From assembly GCA_030141605.1 (NCBI GenBank), contig JAQGDQ010000034.1, forward strand, positions 1 through 64,000: a stretch of 64,000 nucleotides of DNA, read 5' to 3'. A program made the translations under genes and the position numbers. The notes under the pieces were generated by a model. That model saw only the letters and a list, made by a program, of their open reading frames with translations, was not told the origin of the DNA and made no database searches. The number at the start of each line of letters is the position of its first letter. Within the stretch, counting starts at the first letter, position 1. Origin of the DNA: Tubiluchus corallicola (Eukaryota > Priapulida > Priapulimorpha > Priapulimorphida > Tubiluchidae). Of this stretch, positions 1 through 11,849 are shown in pieces.

Positions 1-1800
1 TAACATCAACAACATCGACAGCAACAACAACAACAACAGTGGCGTCATCAACGAGCATGGGTCCCCCCACCCAACATCGTTTTTGTCAACCGGAAGAAAG
101 CATCCGACCAGGATAAAGATAAATGAATATTTTTTAAATAGTAAGGGTACACCCCATCGGGATAAAGATAAATGAATATTTTAAAAAGTAAATACACTTC
201 AGTCTCTGGCAATTTTAGTCTAATAGTAAAGCGCCTCAGTTTTTTTCTCTTTGTACATCTAGTCTAGATAAAAGTAAAATTTTAAATACCCTATTGTCAA
301 AAAAAGAAATCTTTCAATAAAAATGTGGCTAATGCAACTTGTGAGTTTTTGGGATTATATATATATATATATATCCTCACCTAAAAAAATACTGACTCGT
401 TGAAAGCGTGCAGACTAGAAGGCTGCAGGCATTCAATTTTATCTAGACGGCAGCTGTCCTACTGTCTGCTTGCTGTACATTCCAACGGGCTTTTTAAAAA
501 AAAACAGGTACACGCACTTAAATAGCCGCGGGTGTCATGTCTAGCAAGTCAATTAACGGATTAAGTCCTCATTAGCCAGGTAGTCGAGTCAATTACCGGA
601 TTAAGCAATAGACGCGTGCCTGCCTTGGCGTCTGATCAGATGAGTGCATTCGTTGCGGGTTTAAACATGCGAGTTAGTACAGATAGAAAGATTTTTACAA
701 AATAGAGGCGTGCCTGCCTTGGCGTCTGATCGGATGAGTGCATTCGTTGCGGGTTTAAACATGCGAGTTAGTACAGATAGAAAGATTTTTACAAAATGAA
801 AAGATAATTTTAACTAACATTAGTTATTATTGTTCTGTCGGATAAAAAAAGTGGATGACGACCAAAGATCAGACTCTGCTTTAGGTAATACCGCGTCATC
901 ATCATCATCATCGTCGTCGTCATCATCATCATCGTTGGATACAGTTGACAAAAAAATAAAGAAACCCAGAAATTAATCATGCTCGGCGACGCGTGAGTAG
1001 ACTGTATGTTACACGCGGTAACGTTCGTGCTAATGGTCGGCCCGTGCTAACAATCGTGCTCGGCGGTGTGTGCGCGTGTGAGTAGACTGTATGTTGCACG
1101 ATGCGACCGCATTGGATGGAGCGAAGGAGGCTTTTTCGGCGACGGCATCCATCCATCCATCCATCCATCCATCCATCTCGGATAAAGGTAGGATAAAATT
1201 TTTAAAAATTGTAATGCAACTTAGACGCGCATAAAAGAACATTCTAACCCGGATGAGGGCGGGGTAAAATTTTAAAAAATTGCGTGGCAATTTAGACTCG
1301 CATAAAAGAACATCCTGTAGAGAAATCTTTTAGCCCATTATCTAGCTAGCTAGCTAGGCGGCGAGGCGAGAGTCGATTACCGGATTAGCCACAATTAGGG
1401 TGGAGCAAGCAAAGTGCGCAGCGAGCGCGCGTCGAACGGACGACTGCATTTAGCGCGGAGGGGGGGGTGTTCTCGCCGGGCGCACCCCCCCCCCAAAGCG
1501 TGCGGGAGTTCCAACCGTCACTCCTAATCCTTAAATCGAGCACTTAACTAGCGCAACAATAGACCCACTTCACTTTTTTTAGGGGGTGATTTTTGTTCCC
1601 ACCCCCGGCAGCCGAGGGGGGCGTGGCCCATCGACCAACCGTCACTCCTAATCCTTAAATTGGTCACTTAACTAGCACGACAATAGAGCCACTTCACTTT
1701 TTTAGGGGTGTTTCCGGATTTTCGCACTTTTTTAGGGGTGTTTTTCCCCACCCCCCCAGGGAAATCCCCACCCCCCCCCCGGGAAATCGGCCAGAGGTGT
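1..1800. repeat. Patchwork of short local duplications and microsatellites
   Basis: No gene is recognised here. A 94-bp unit occurs twice in tandem (about 612-705 and 706-799). A block around 979-1014 recurs at 1052-1100, one around 1184-1240 recurs at 1260-1312, and one starting near 1508 recurs at 1635. Simple repeats include CAA/CAG-like sequence at 1-45, AT at 359-374, ATC/GTC at 896-935 and CATC at about 1145-1177. Runs of C and G near 1460-1500 and 1740-1790 make this stretch more GC-rich than the rest of the window. Open frames here are low-complexity and unconvincing. Confidence 0.75.
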
Positions 1801-1917
1801 AACATCTAACCTACTAGCAACAAACAAAAACATTCATTGTTACCTTATTGACACTACTAAGGACAGTTGATAAAGATTCTAATAACCTTTTCTGTACACA
1901 CATGTATGTCTTTACAG

Positions 1918-4082
1918 GTTTACTGTTGACTGGTGATCTGCTTCCATTTGGTACTGACTCAGAAAATGTCTGCACAGATGGGCTTAATGAAGTTTCTTGT
2001 AACTGAGCAGGTAAGTCATATAACTAAAGTTTATTTTTTGAGTTACGCCTTTTATAAAACCAGATTATCCAGTGATGATGTCACGATCTTGCAGGTGACG
2101 TCAGAGATAACGAACAAGTTGGACTCACTGCTATGCATACTATCTGGATGCGTCAGCATAACAGGATTCCAGAACAATTTTGAACAGTTTGATACCCTCA
2201 ACTGATGATGAAAAATTATTTTAGGAAGCCAGACGTATTGTTGCTGCACAGATGCAGTATATAACGTACAGCGAATGGCTTCCCTTGGTAGTGGGTGGTT
2301 ACTACGCAAGCAGGTTATTTAAAATTTTCTAATTATAATGCTTATTCAAGTGAGATTGTTTTTAGTTGTGCAATAAGTCTTCACTTAAAGAAAAGCCGAG
2401 CCTCTGTGGGCGGCTGAGCTTATTATAAAATTTTAGAATGTTATAAAGTTTCTTAAAGTATCTCTTTTAATTAGTAAAATCTATTTAAAGTCGCGATCAT
2501 TTCACGCTAGGCCCTCTCATTCTGAAGGAAAAACGATGTCATCCGGTTATCTGATAAACACAGGCCAAGTGATAGAGCAAACTCTTTTGCAGCTGCAGGT
2601 AATATTATCAACTAGAAATAATCTAAAATGTTAAACGACAGATTAAACGTAACAAAAATACATTTTTATTGCTTCATTATGAACTATTAATTAATTTAGC
2701 TAATTTTTAGATGCCGTTCGTAACAAACTTTTCAAAGAATTCGAAACAAATTTTGACTGGATTTGGCTACACTCAGAGAGGTCGCGATCAAGGTTTGCCA
2801 AGTTATAGTAAATGGGTCAAGTATTGCCCTCGTAGAAGGATATATGGATGGGATGACATAAGAGACATCATACCTCGTAGCAACTTAAAGGCTTTACATT
2901 CTATTTACAGGTAGAAGTATTAAGTACAGGCGCTACATGTCTGCTAATTAACCGCAAAAAAACTTTCTCTTTTTGTGATTTAGTTAAGAAGTGCTCTACG
3001 CCCCCCCCCCATACTTTCCTGTTTTATTTTATTTTTCTGTAGCCTTGACTCATTTTTCTTTTATTTTTTCTTCTTGATTTTATTTCCAGTCATTATCTTT
3101 TCTTTGTGTCCACACCCATTTGTCCTTTCTTTAAGTACGTCTTTAGCACCTTTTGATCTCTGACTTAATCACAGCCTGGGAATTTATTTCCTTTTAATTT
3201 TTATTACAGGCACATAAAAACATTTATAGCTAAAAACAACACAACTTTATTAGAAACTTTTGCATTACAAAGTTAAAAGTCAAAATCATGCCAAACGGTT
3301 CGACTAGCTATTGCTGTCATCATCAGTGGCAAATTTACAAACACACAACCAGTTCATCCAGGCAGAGCCTATTATGCACTAATTAAGTAGTTAATAGAAG
3401 CCAAATAGGTAATGAGTAAAGTAATCGATACAGAAACTTAAACACTAATTATATATATATTATATTATATATTTACAAAAGCCAAATAGGTAATAATTGA
3501 GCAGCCTGAGCTAGTCGAAAAGTTTGGCATGATTTTAACTTTTAACTTTTTAATGTAAAAGTTTTTCATAAAGTTTTGTTGTATTTAGCTAAAATTTATT
3601 TCTTGTTTTGATTTTTTTGGTTTACTAAAGTTTTGTCTTCATCTTTGCACAGTTGGCACCACATATCATCCCTTTAATGCCATGTTGTAAGCATAACGAA
3701 AAATAAAGTTTAAGCTGGGATGATCCCAATTTTTCAACTGTAATTTTACAAGAATGGTGCCTACACAAGTACGCACACTTCTTTTAAATTTGGACTGCTT
3801 TGAGGATTTAATACCTTTGTCAACTTGTTCTGAACCTAGACGGTTAATGTGCCATGTGTCCTCACTATATCTTTTAGGAATGTCCATGATGTGGACTTGT
3901 TTTCTGGTGCACTGTCAGGGACGCCGGTTCGAAACGGACTAGTTGGCCCAACTTTTGCCTGCTTAATCAACGAGCAGTTTCGGAGTCTTAAAGAGGGTGA
4001 TAGATTCTGGTTTGAGAATGCTGGGTGGAAGAGTAGTTTTAGTCCAAGTATGTTGGAGAAATTATTGTCTCACAAAAGTTGA
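1918..4082 (+). pseudogene. Decayed animal haem peroxidase (peroxidasin/myeloperoxidase family)
   Basis: Several exon-like blocks read as an animal haem peroxidase. Block 1918-2010 has LLPFGTDSENVC and then an in-frame TGA at 2004-2006. After an intron, 2095-2183 reads [16 protein letters not shown] and RQHNRI, the conserved catalytic-arginine region, and then TGA at 2181-2183. The reading then shifts frame to DDEKLF, stop (TAG 2222-2224), EARRIVAAQMQYITYSEWLP. Further blocks are 2536-2598, 2711-2910 (QRGRDQGLPSYSKW) and 3878-4082 (DVDLFSGALSG, GLVGPTFACLINEQF). The last three blocks are open and spliceable in phase. The proximal-histidine segment is at best a faint remnant near 2487-2550. 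The C-terminus stops early, before the usual SLARIICDN-type segment. Three stops, a frame change and missing segments argue for a pseudogene. Assembly error is the main alternative. Confidence 0.78.
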
Positions 4083-4175
4083 AATAAGTAACATAGCAGC
4101 TACTACGTTGAAAATAGCACAGTGGCCTTTATTCTGACAGAATGTGATTAAGTTTCATTGACGGGCGCATTCTTA

Positions 4176-4378
4176 CGACGCGTTCAAACTACAGAGTTTT
4201 TTGCAGAGCTCTCTCTGAGAGTAAACTCGCAAGTGTGAATGGTTTTGCGAATTATCTCGACAATTTATTGCAAACTGTCCGAGAGTTACTGAGAGTTCTT
4301 TCGCGACTTTCTTGCGATTGTGAGAACTCCATTCATTGTGAGAACTCCGAGAGAAAACTCTCTAATCTGAACGCGCCA
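4176..4378. mobile_element. MITE family A copy 1, TTA target duplication
   Basis: A 203-bp element with terminal inverted repeats beginning CGACGCGTTCA and ending TGAACGCGCCA. It is flanked by direct TTA repeats (4173-4175 and 4379-4381). The ends continue as inverted CTACAGAGTTTT-like sequence, and the interior is full of CGAGAGTT/ACTCGCAA motifs on both strands. Related copies sit at 32512-32697 and 48222-48434, each also flanked by TTA. A three-base TTA/TAA duplication is typical of PIF/Harbinger elements. No transposase is present. Confidence 0.72.
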
Positions 4379-4381
4379 TTA

Positions 4382-5553
4382 GGCTGAAAACAACAAATTT
4401 TATGAAGTGTTAACAATCTCCCAACAAAATGTTTTTTACCCAAAATCTAATTTAGTATTTGGATATTGAGAAATTGTAAAACTTCTTTCAAATGATTTCT
4501 TATCATCGTTTTAAAACGTGACGGGTGAATGGCCCAAAAAATGGCATTCAGAATAAAAGTCGCTGGGCTGTTTTCACAAGTAATTATTATATATGCCATT
4601 TCCTTTAATTAGACGACGCCTCTGCGCCCAGAAATCTTTGCTAATTATTGGATCTTGCTTTTAACTAACTGGCGATTGTTAACGGAGCTTGATGAGTTAT
4701 GAATTCATATCAATTATTTAATTATGATTTATGAAAATCGGTATTGGCTGCTAATTATGATTTATGAAAATCGGTTTGAAACTATGCGTTGCTAATTATA
4801 ACATGCATTCACTGCAGGTATATATTACAAGCATTGCACTTGCAGAATTCTCAAGTAAATCTAAGATAATAAAACACAACAGTTAATCTAAAAAAACGAA
4901 ACACTTCTATTTCAGCGGCTTGTCAGCAGCACTTCCTCCTTTTGCCAATGACTAATTTCAAAATCTCTTGTACAGTTGTTTTCAATTTTTTTATAAATAC
5001 ACTTTATGATGTACGTATTTAACGTGGACACGTTATGGCAAAAAATATATAAAAGATAATTGTATTAAAAAGAGGTTTGGCAAGCAAAACGTCTTTGATG
5101 TCGCATTTAATTGTTGTGAAAATCAAACAAGCGGAAGATTCGTAATTGATTTATCATGTTCTTCAGGACAAGCTTATGAAATTAAGAAAACCAAGCTAGC
5201 CAAAGTCATTTGTGAGAATACAGAAATCACGCGAATTCAGAGGAAAGTAACGATACAGGCTAGCGGAAGGTAAGCTCAGATTTCTGTCCAAGAAAGAAGC
5301 CAAGTATCTTTGAGTGATTATTGAAAAACAAGTCTTTAAGAACAACATTTGAACATAGGTCATGATAATTGTTCTTCAAGAGCATCTAGAACAGTAGCAT
5401 TAACTGTTATATATCTTCAGGAGCGAGTTATCTGTCGCCGTTTTGTAAATTATTAACTTTAGGAATATCCGGCGTAAATATTTACTATAAACATTTTAAT
5501 GAAAAGAGGAAAGCTCAAGTGTAAAATTTATTTCATGTTTAGCAGAGTCATGA
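4382..5553. other. Intergenic, no gene recognised
   Basis: AT-rich sequence with frequent stops on both strands. The only structure I see is a direct repeat of about 27 bp (TGATTTATGAAAATCGGT core) near 4725-4743 and 4755-4775. Confidence 0.5.
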
Positions 5554-6163
5554 CCAGGGTCGTCTTACAGCATTATAGGCCCCTGGGCAAAACAGTGCAC
5601 TGGGACTCCTAACTACACAACCACTCACAGGAATAAAAATGTAAATGGTAGATAAAATCAAACATGTACTTATAGTATTGGTACTTCCAAAAAAATCAGT
5701 GTTTAACATTAAAAAACGTGCTGTAGAACAAAGATTAATCAACATAAACATTTATCAACACAACATAAGAATTGCAAAACACGAAAATTTCAACCTAAAA
5801 ATGATACTCAATTAGTAAACTATACAGACGGAAATGGCACAGCATGAAATTACTATGAATTATTTATCATTAATCAATTGTTAAACATAAACATTTGTAA
5901 CACATTAACTGTAATATTATGTACTAGAACACAGTATTTATATGTAACCAAAGAGTTTAATGGACTTAAATCAGAAGACATAAATTACGTCCACACAGCT
6001 CGAATCCACCTGTTCACACATGGGAACTATATTGTACCAGGCTACTATATTGATAACGTTACAGTAACAAATCTTTGTAGTTTACTATATTATGGTTAGC
6101 ATGGAGCACTAACTGGCCAGCGTGCTCCGAGGAACTGTCCAGTGTGTCCATGCGTTAAGACGA
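5554..6163. mobile_element. TIR-bordered non-autonomous element, family B copy 1
   Basis: A block of about 610 bp that shares both ends and interior with 27117-27671. It opens with CCAGGGTCGTCTTACAG and closes with an inverted counterpart (GCGTTAAGACGA). Both copies carry CAGTGCACTGGG, CACTCACAGGAATAAAAATG and AATCAGTGTTTAA in the same order. No transposase frame is seen. I cannot assign a superfamily. The CAGGG-like end would fit a hAT-like element, but no clear target duplication is visible. Confidence 0.6.
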
Positions 6164-6939
6164 ATCTGATCATTACTTCTAATGATTGATGTTTTAGTTG
6201 ATCCGTGAAAAAAGAGAAATTTAGAAATTCTGCTTTTAAATTATAATTATGTATCAATGGCGGTTATTTTAAAATAGCAGTTTTAAATAGGTAATCAACT
6301 CATTGAACTTTCTGATTTCGTAGGAACTAAGATCAGTATCAACTACTTTTAAATTTATTGCCATATTTATAATAAGTGAGTTAAGTAATTAGTAGCGATT
6401 TCAAGGCAAAAAAGTGCATGAAGATATGAATTCTGGTTTCGTTTTATTTTTCAGAAATCCTAGAGTAAGCTGCTCATCCATTAAAGATCTTGATTGGTCA
6501 GTCTTTGTGTCCAAAGACAATAGCCATTATCGAGGATGATGTTACAGTTTTCGTTTTTGACTCCAACAAATAATGTAGAAGAAGCTTTAGTCACCCAAAT
6601 AATGCTTCTGACTACAATGCAATAAACAATTTATATAGGTATCATGTCATATCCATTTTGTTAAAATGTTAGTGGAATTATATAATCTTATGTATATCAT
6701 GACATATCATACTATATCGTGTTTTGTTATATTGTATTGTTGTTTGGTGGTGTCGTAATAAAATAAAAAAATAAAAATAAGTGTTATGACTACCGTATTG
6801 CTGTATATAAAGTCTTGGTTCAATTGACAGGAAATGACATAAGTTTGCTACGAAAGTCATTTCATTGGGAAAAGGTACTTTTTACAGTATGTCCCAAAAA
6901 GTTTCCACTCAAAGTCATGTTACTTAGCAATACGCTTAT

Positions 6940-7145
6940 CTGAAAAAATCTTAATAATTTAAATGCTTGCGCACCACTGGCAAAATGCTACTCACTGACT
7001 AACTTTCCCAGTGTGCATCACTAACTCACTAAAAATCATAATTAATCTTATTGATAATATAAAATAATAATTATGCTTTTGCTTAGTTAGTCAAGAGTGC
7101 TCTACGAATGCTCTGATTTTTTCATACTTTCACGCAATGTGATTT
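6940..7145 (-). repeat. Dispersed repeat, inverted relative to 10555-10690
   Basis: Its reverse complement shares blocks with 10555-10690: a GTGAAAAAATCAGAGCATTC-like start, AACTAAGCAAAAG, and GATGCACACTGGG near the end. The copies are diverged and have no coding potential. The nature of the element is unknown. Confidence 0.5.
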
Positions 7146-7594
7146 AAAGTTGTTTTAAACGACATACCGTCAGAATTCTAATTACACATGCTGGCAGTGA
7201 TGCGCTGAAGGCTATAACAGAACTGCAGTTGACAGAGTGATACTACTGGTGGATATTTTAATAAAGCGCGATTTCGGTCCCTTTTAACTGTAACTTGTTA
7301 CTAGTATGCGGCGTTCGATGAATTGAAAAAGACAAATCTTATGCCATTAGGGATAGAGAAAAACCGTTCCTGAAAAGACGAAAGTACTGACATTTTTACT
7401 ACGCTAAAAACCTAATTACAGTGATGGACAAATGCAATCTTTGTCGCTTCTGGACGCTTGCACTCTAGTTGTCTATATTATATAAACTCATTCCACCGTT
7501 ATATTAATGTTTATGACCTGAATACTTGCAACTCAATACTTTATGACGTTAGCAGTTGAAAGCAATACCTATTTTATCTATTCAATATAAAACA

Positions 7595-7785
7595 GAATAG
7601 AATAGAATAGAATAGAATAGAATAGAATAGAATAGAATAGAATAGAATAGAATAGAATAGCATAGCATAGCATAGCATAGCATAGCATAGCATAGAATCG
7701 AATGGAATAGAATAGAATAGAATAGAATAGAATAGAATAGAATAGAATAGAATAGAATAGAATAGAATAGAATAGAATAGAATGC
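7595..7785. repeat. Pentanucleotide microsatellite (AATAG)n with an embedded (CATAG)n block
   Basis: About 190 bp of nearly perfect AATAG units, interrupted at about 7660-7694 by seven CATAG units. The open frame on the other strand (FYSIL repeats) is a by-product of the array. Confidence 0.95.
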
Positions 7786-7849
7786 AAACGACAGGGTATA
7801 TTAAAATACGATATGATACGATAGGATGAAATACAATGCAATGTACTAC

Positions 7850-7932
7850 AGTAGGATAGGATAGGATAGGATAGGATAGGATAGGATAGGATAGGATAGG
7901 ATAGGATAGGATAGGATAGGATAGGATAGGAC
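7850..7932. repeat. Pentanucleotide microsatellite (GGATA)n
   Basis: About sixteen AGGAT units directly follow the AATAG array after a 65-bp degenerate stretch of related pentamers (ATACG, GATAC). This suggests one expanding array that changed unit by point mutation. Confidence 0.93.
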
Positions 7933-7939
7933 AGGACAG

Positions 7940-8856
7940 AATAAAATGGAATGTGCGGAACGGAATTGTAAATCAGCTGACAAATTATGTGAGCATATTG
8001 TCTAAATATGTGACCTTGGCTAGAAAACCAAAATAATTAGGTTTAAGATATCACACTTTGCAATGTATTGCATTTTCTTGGCATATTTTCTTCTTGAAAT
8101 AGGACACCGCACTAGTCCCCACAGCATAGCAAAATTAGTATATGTGGTACAAACTTGCGATTTTTTCAAAATTTGAAGAAATGACCCTTTGCAGGCAAGC
8201 TTCTCAAATGATCATTGTGCAAACTTACACCAAAGAACGTTAAAAAGTTTTCAATACTAAGCAGGGTAGGTTCGTTATCAGGTGTATGAATGGAAGCACA
8301 AAAGATATACAATCGTAACAAAGGTCATGCTCTTTCTGAAATCAAGGTGACATTATTCAGAGTCGCGGCTGCGCGCGCAGAATTTGGCAAAAGCACTTGT
8401 TAGAATAATAAATACAAGTACATTGCAAGCATCTGTCTCTTTTTATATGGCCAGTTCTGATGAAGCCAATGAGCAAAAATTTGTCTATCGCTTGACACAG
8501 AAGAGAAACCCCCTTTGATACAAATGACACTCACTCGGGTGGACGCAATTAGAGATCTTTCACGTGTTCCTGATAACAGTGAGGAAAGAATGTGTTTGTT
8601 GCGCAAATCAGAAGAGAAGCCGCACAAACGCAATTTCCTGCGTAGTCAAACCCAGAAGTGAGGGGGCAGCTGTCAGAAGGAGGCAGCGAGACAACACTAC
8701 GTTCTAATTGGTTCTCCCTTTTCGGAGGTTTCGCGTGACAGTCGTTAAACTAAGGATAATGACGATGATTATGACATCTTTGGATTATTTTGATGCTGAC
8801 TGATCACGTCTGATGAGAAAATCCCACACGTGCAAAGGTTACAGCTGTGGAACGAC
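7940..8856. other. Intergenic region upstream of the GPCR
   Basis: No gene recognised. Several short ATG-stop frames lie in the last 100 bases before the receptor start (for example near 8759 and 8770), so the 5' leader probably contains upstream ORFs if transcription starts before them. No TATA box or other promoter can be called with confidence. Confidence 0.4.
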
Positions 8857-10194
8857 ATGAAGAAAAACGTTTGCCTACGCTTTTTCCTCGCAACATTGTT
8901 GCAGTTTGTTGCTTTTGGTAGTCACGGTCAAGCAGTTGCACAGGACATTAACCAGGAACGTGTACGGGCTGTGTTGAATAATGGTTCCTATGATGCTAAG
9001 CTGAACGTCCCATGCGAAGAATCAAAGATAACGAAGCACCAGTTGGTTGATATTAGATGTAATACGAGCAAAGTTCTAAAAAGACAGGGCCCAACTTTCG
9101 CAAAAACATTTAAATACTACATCAAAGGTATCGGATATCCCATTATTTATACGATTGGCTTCATTGGACATGTCATCAACATTGCCGTGTTCTTTTGCAG
9201 CAAACGTCTCAAAGGGGTCTCCTACACGTACATTCGCTGGTTAGCAATTGTGGATTTTGTAACCATCCAGCTCTACTTATCCACTGCAATAATAACAGAA
9301 TATTTACCTCAGTGGACTTTCGCCACAGCCACTTTTTACGCAAAGGCTTTCAATGGTCTGTTGAATTGCTTTAAGTTTACCAGTAATCATCTTACGGTGA
9401 TGCTGACCATTGACAGATACGTTGCAGTCTGCCATCCAATGAACGTTCGAGTGCTGCGGCAACAGAGGAAGGTGAACCTCATCGTTCTGGCGGTTTTCTG
9501 TTTTTCTCTGGTTCTTGTCTTTCCCGATTTCTTCTACAGAATAGTTGTGGAGAAAGTGCAAGCGAATGGTACTGTCTCCTACACGTACAAGTCAAATTCA
9601 ATTGTAGTCAGTCATCCTGCTTACAAGTACTTCTACTCGATGACCAGGGCACTATTTGGCCAGTTTTTGCCGACGCTAATCGTGGTCATTCTCAACTCAC
9701 TGACAGTTCGCAGATACCGGCACAAGAACGCACAGATGAAGTTGAACGTCATACCACGATCGGCTTCCCAGGATAACGCGATGAAAGAGGAAAAAAGGTT
9801 GTTTGTTTTTCTGGTGACTGTGTCTGCTACATTCCTGCTCTTTACTCTCCCCAACACTGTCGTCGCTGCTGTCTATCGTTACAAGTACGCCTGGAAAAAG
9901 AATGAGATCTTTGTCGTCGTTAGATGGATTGCCAATTTAATGACTTTCATGAATCACGCTTTTAACATGTACATATACGCGCTTGCAAGTTCCGAGTTTC
10001 GACGATGTTTTCGGGAAGTGTTTTGCGTTGCGATGAAAAATTCGGTAGGATCGTCCGACGCTCCTTTTCAGAACGTTCCTGGATCTAGCACTAGAAACCG
10101 CGCTTTTGAAGAAAGATGGGAATTAAAAAGAAGCAAGCATACGCTGAGCCTACCAAATAACAGCTTAAACACAAGTCTTAGCACCACAGGTTAG
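8857..10194 (+). CDS. Rhodopsin-family (class A) GPCR, peptide-receptor type, single exon
   Basis: A cell-surface seven-helix receptor of 445 residues from the first in-frame ATG at 8857. The frame is open back to a GTG at 8830, but that is not a plausible start. Residues 1-25 resemble a signal peptide (MKKNVCLRFFLATLLQF). The N-tail has N-glycosylation sites NGS at 42 and NTS at 69. Helices lie at about 92-114, 124-146, 163-184, 205-225, 261-284, 314-338 and 350-375. DRY follows helix 3 (186-188) and is followed by VAVCHP. Helix 6 has LPN instead of CWxP, and helix 7 has NHAFNMYIYA instead of NPxxY. The overall pattern resembles invertebrate FMRFamide/neuropeptide receptors, but the ligand cannot be told. 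Extracellular loop 2 has no cysteine and the usual helix-3 cysteine is absent. The intracellular tail is Ser/Thr-rich. AATAAA occurs at 10865-10870. No gene neighbour suggests a partner. Confidence 0.9.
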   Translation: MKKNVCLRFFLATLLQFVAFGSHGQAVAQDINQERVRAVLNNGSYDAKLNVPCEESKITKHQLVDIRCNTSKVLKRQGPTFAKTFKYYIKGIGYPIIYTIGFIGHVINIAVFFCSKRLKGVSYTYIRWLAIVDFVTIQLYLSTAIITEYLPQWTFATATFYAKAFNGLLNCFKFTSNHLTVMLTIDRYVAVCHPMNVRVLRQQRKVNLIVLAVFCFSLVLVFPDFFYRIVVEKVQANGTVSYTYKSNSIVVSHPAYKYFYSMTRALFGQFLPTLIVVILNSLTVRRYRHKNAQMKLNVIPRSASQDNAMKEEKRLFVFLVTVSATFLLFTLPNTVVAAVYRYKYAWKKNEIFVVVRWIANLMTFMNHAFNMYIYALASSEFRRCFREVFCVAMKNSVGSSDAPFQNVPGSSTRNRAFEERWELKRSKHTLSLPNNSLNTSLSTTG

Positions 10195-11460
10195 ACGTTT
10201 TTGATTACTAAAAGATGGAATAGTCTCGGACTTGATACGACTTAGTAGTAAACCTATGGATTGATTGAAAAACCAGTTTTGATTTTGTGTTGAAAAAATT
10301 GAAAATTTGGTTAAGAAGATAACAGATTTGGTCTCAGTTTTCGACTACGTGTTTAATTTTAACGAACAAGAAAACAGTCTTCATAAATATAGTTTAAAAA
10401 ATTCGTCTTGAAACAACGTATTACTTACATGCTGTCTTCTTGTTGTCAGAGCTTGCGTTTGAGGTAACGTTGTATAAAATTTGTAAATTTAATTCCCTCG
10501 ATGACCGTTAGAGGCAGCAGTTTTGGTGGTAAGTCGTTTGCAACATGTTTAGGTAACATTGCATAAAGTGTGAAAAAAAGATCAGAGCATTCATTGGATT
10601 CACCAACTAAGCAAAAGTAAATTACCTTATATTGACAATAATGTGTTGTTTGGTGAGCCAGTGGTGCACACTGGGATGGCGAAACAGCGACCTTTTACCA
10701 GTTGGCACGAATATCTTCAATTAATAAGAATTTGGATTTCCTGTTATATAAGGAGTTAGATAAAGCGTAATGCTAAATAATATGACTTTGTGCGGAAATG
10801 TTTTCTAAGAAATACTTCAAAATTTCCCTTTTCTTCCACTCTAGGTGATGAGACTCATATTAACAATAAATCTGAGCAACACTCGCGCACCAAAAAACGA
10901 TCAAAACTGATATATCTAGTTGAACTGAAACTGGACTAGTCCAACACTGTCTATAAAAATGAGTATCAAAAGCAGCAAACCAGACAAGACCTGCAATCTT
11001 ATTTTGAAGTCACAAATCAGTTTTTGACGCTTTTCTGTGCGTTCTGGCGCTTTATTGAGCAAATTTGCTACTGATTGTGTATGGTTGGAATATGTTGCTT
11101 CTGGGTCTACTTGGTGTTTCTCTTCTGTTATTTTGTGGCATTTTCACCTAAGATCAGGATGTAAAAACTGATTGGCTATAGTTTACTGACAGCTAACAGT
11201 AGCTGCCTTGGCCTCGTTCAAATGTGAATGCATCCTTCCTTGACGAGGTCGTGACCACTTGGATATACCCCGCTTCCCAATTATTCGAAGCGTGACATCT
11301 TTACGCCACAATAAAGGGTACATGTCTCACAAGCAGTCATGCAATACAAAAGAATTATTTGTTGGCAAAAGAAAAATAGAAACTACTACACCAAGGTTTC
11401 AGGCACAGTTTTCATGTCAGCACTTGCATAATTTAATGTTTCTCCCTGATTGTGTTTGTC
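10195..11460. other. 3' flank of the GPCR and intergenic DNA
   Basis: Probable 3' UTR followed by non-coding DNA. A diverged repeat at about 10555-10690 matches 6940-7145 in inverse orientation. A possible polyadenylation signal AATAAA is at 10865-10870. No other gene is seen. Confidence 0.5.
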
Positions 11461-11469
11461 CTTTTTGAG

Positions 11470-11835
11470 GCAGATTTTTTTGTCTGTGTGAGTGTGCCCG
11501 CCTCTCTTTTTCTCACCTCCCAGTATACTGCTCACTGACTAATGTAAGAGGTTTTTGCTAATTAAATGAAAATCAGCTTGAAATTTTTTTATACATGTAT
11601 AAAAAACATACATACATTCATCATGGATGGTTTTCAGAAAGTATAATTCTACTGTTTTTTCCTGAGGCAAATTTTTTTTCTGTTTGTCTGTGCATGTGCC
11701 TGCCTCATCTGTCTCTCTCCTCGAAGCTTACTATTCACCCATTAATGTAAGTAGTTTTTGCGAACTAAATGAAAATCCGTTTGAAGATTCCTTATATATA
11801 CATTCATCATGGATGGTTTTCAGAAAGTACAACTC
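11470..11835 (+). repeat. Tandem duplication of about 185 bp
   Basis: The segment ending at 11645 is repeated, ending at 11830. Both contain TCTGTGTG/TGTCTGTGCATG-like starts, TTAATGTAAG with TAGTTTTTGC, AAATGAAAATC, and CATTCATCATGGATGG followed by TTTTCAGAAAGTA. The short open frame across the second copy (11684-11998) has no recognisable protein features. Confidence 0.7.
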
Positions 11836-11849
11836 CACTGCAGTGTTTA

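Noticed and set aside
8830-8856. Upstream GTG as start of the GPCR
   Set aside because: Initiation at GTG is unlikely in an animal mRNA, and the ATG at 8857 is followed directly by a signal-peptide-like sequence.
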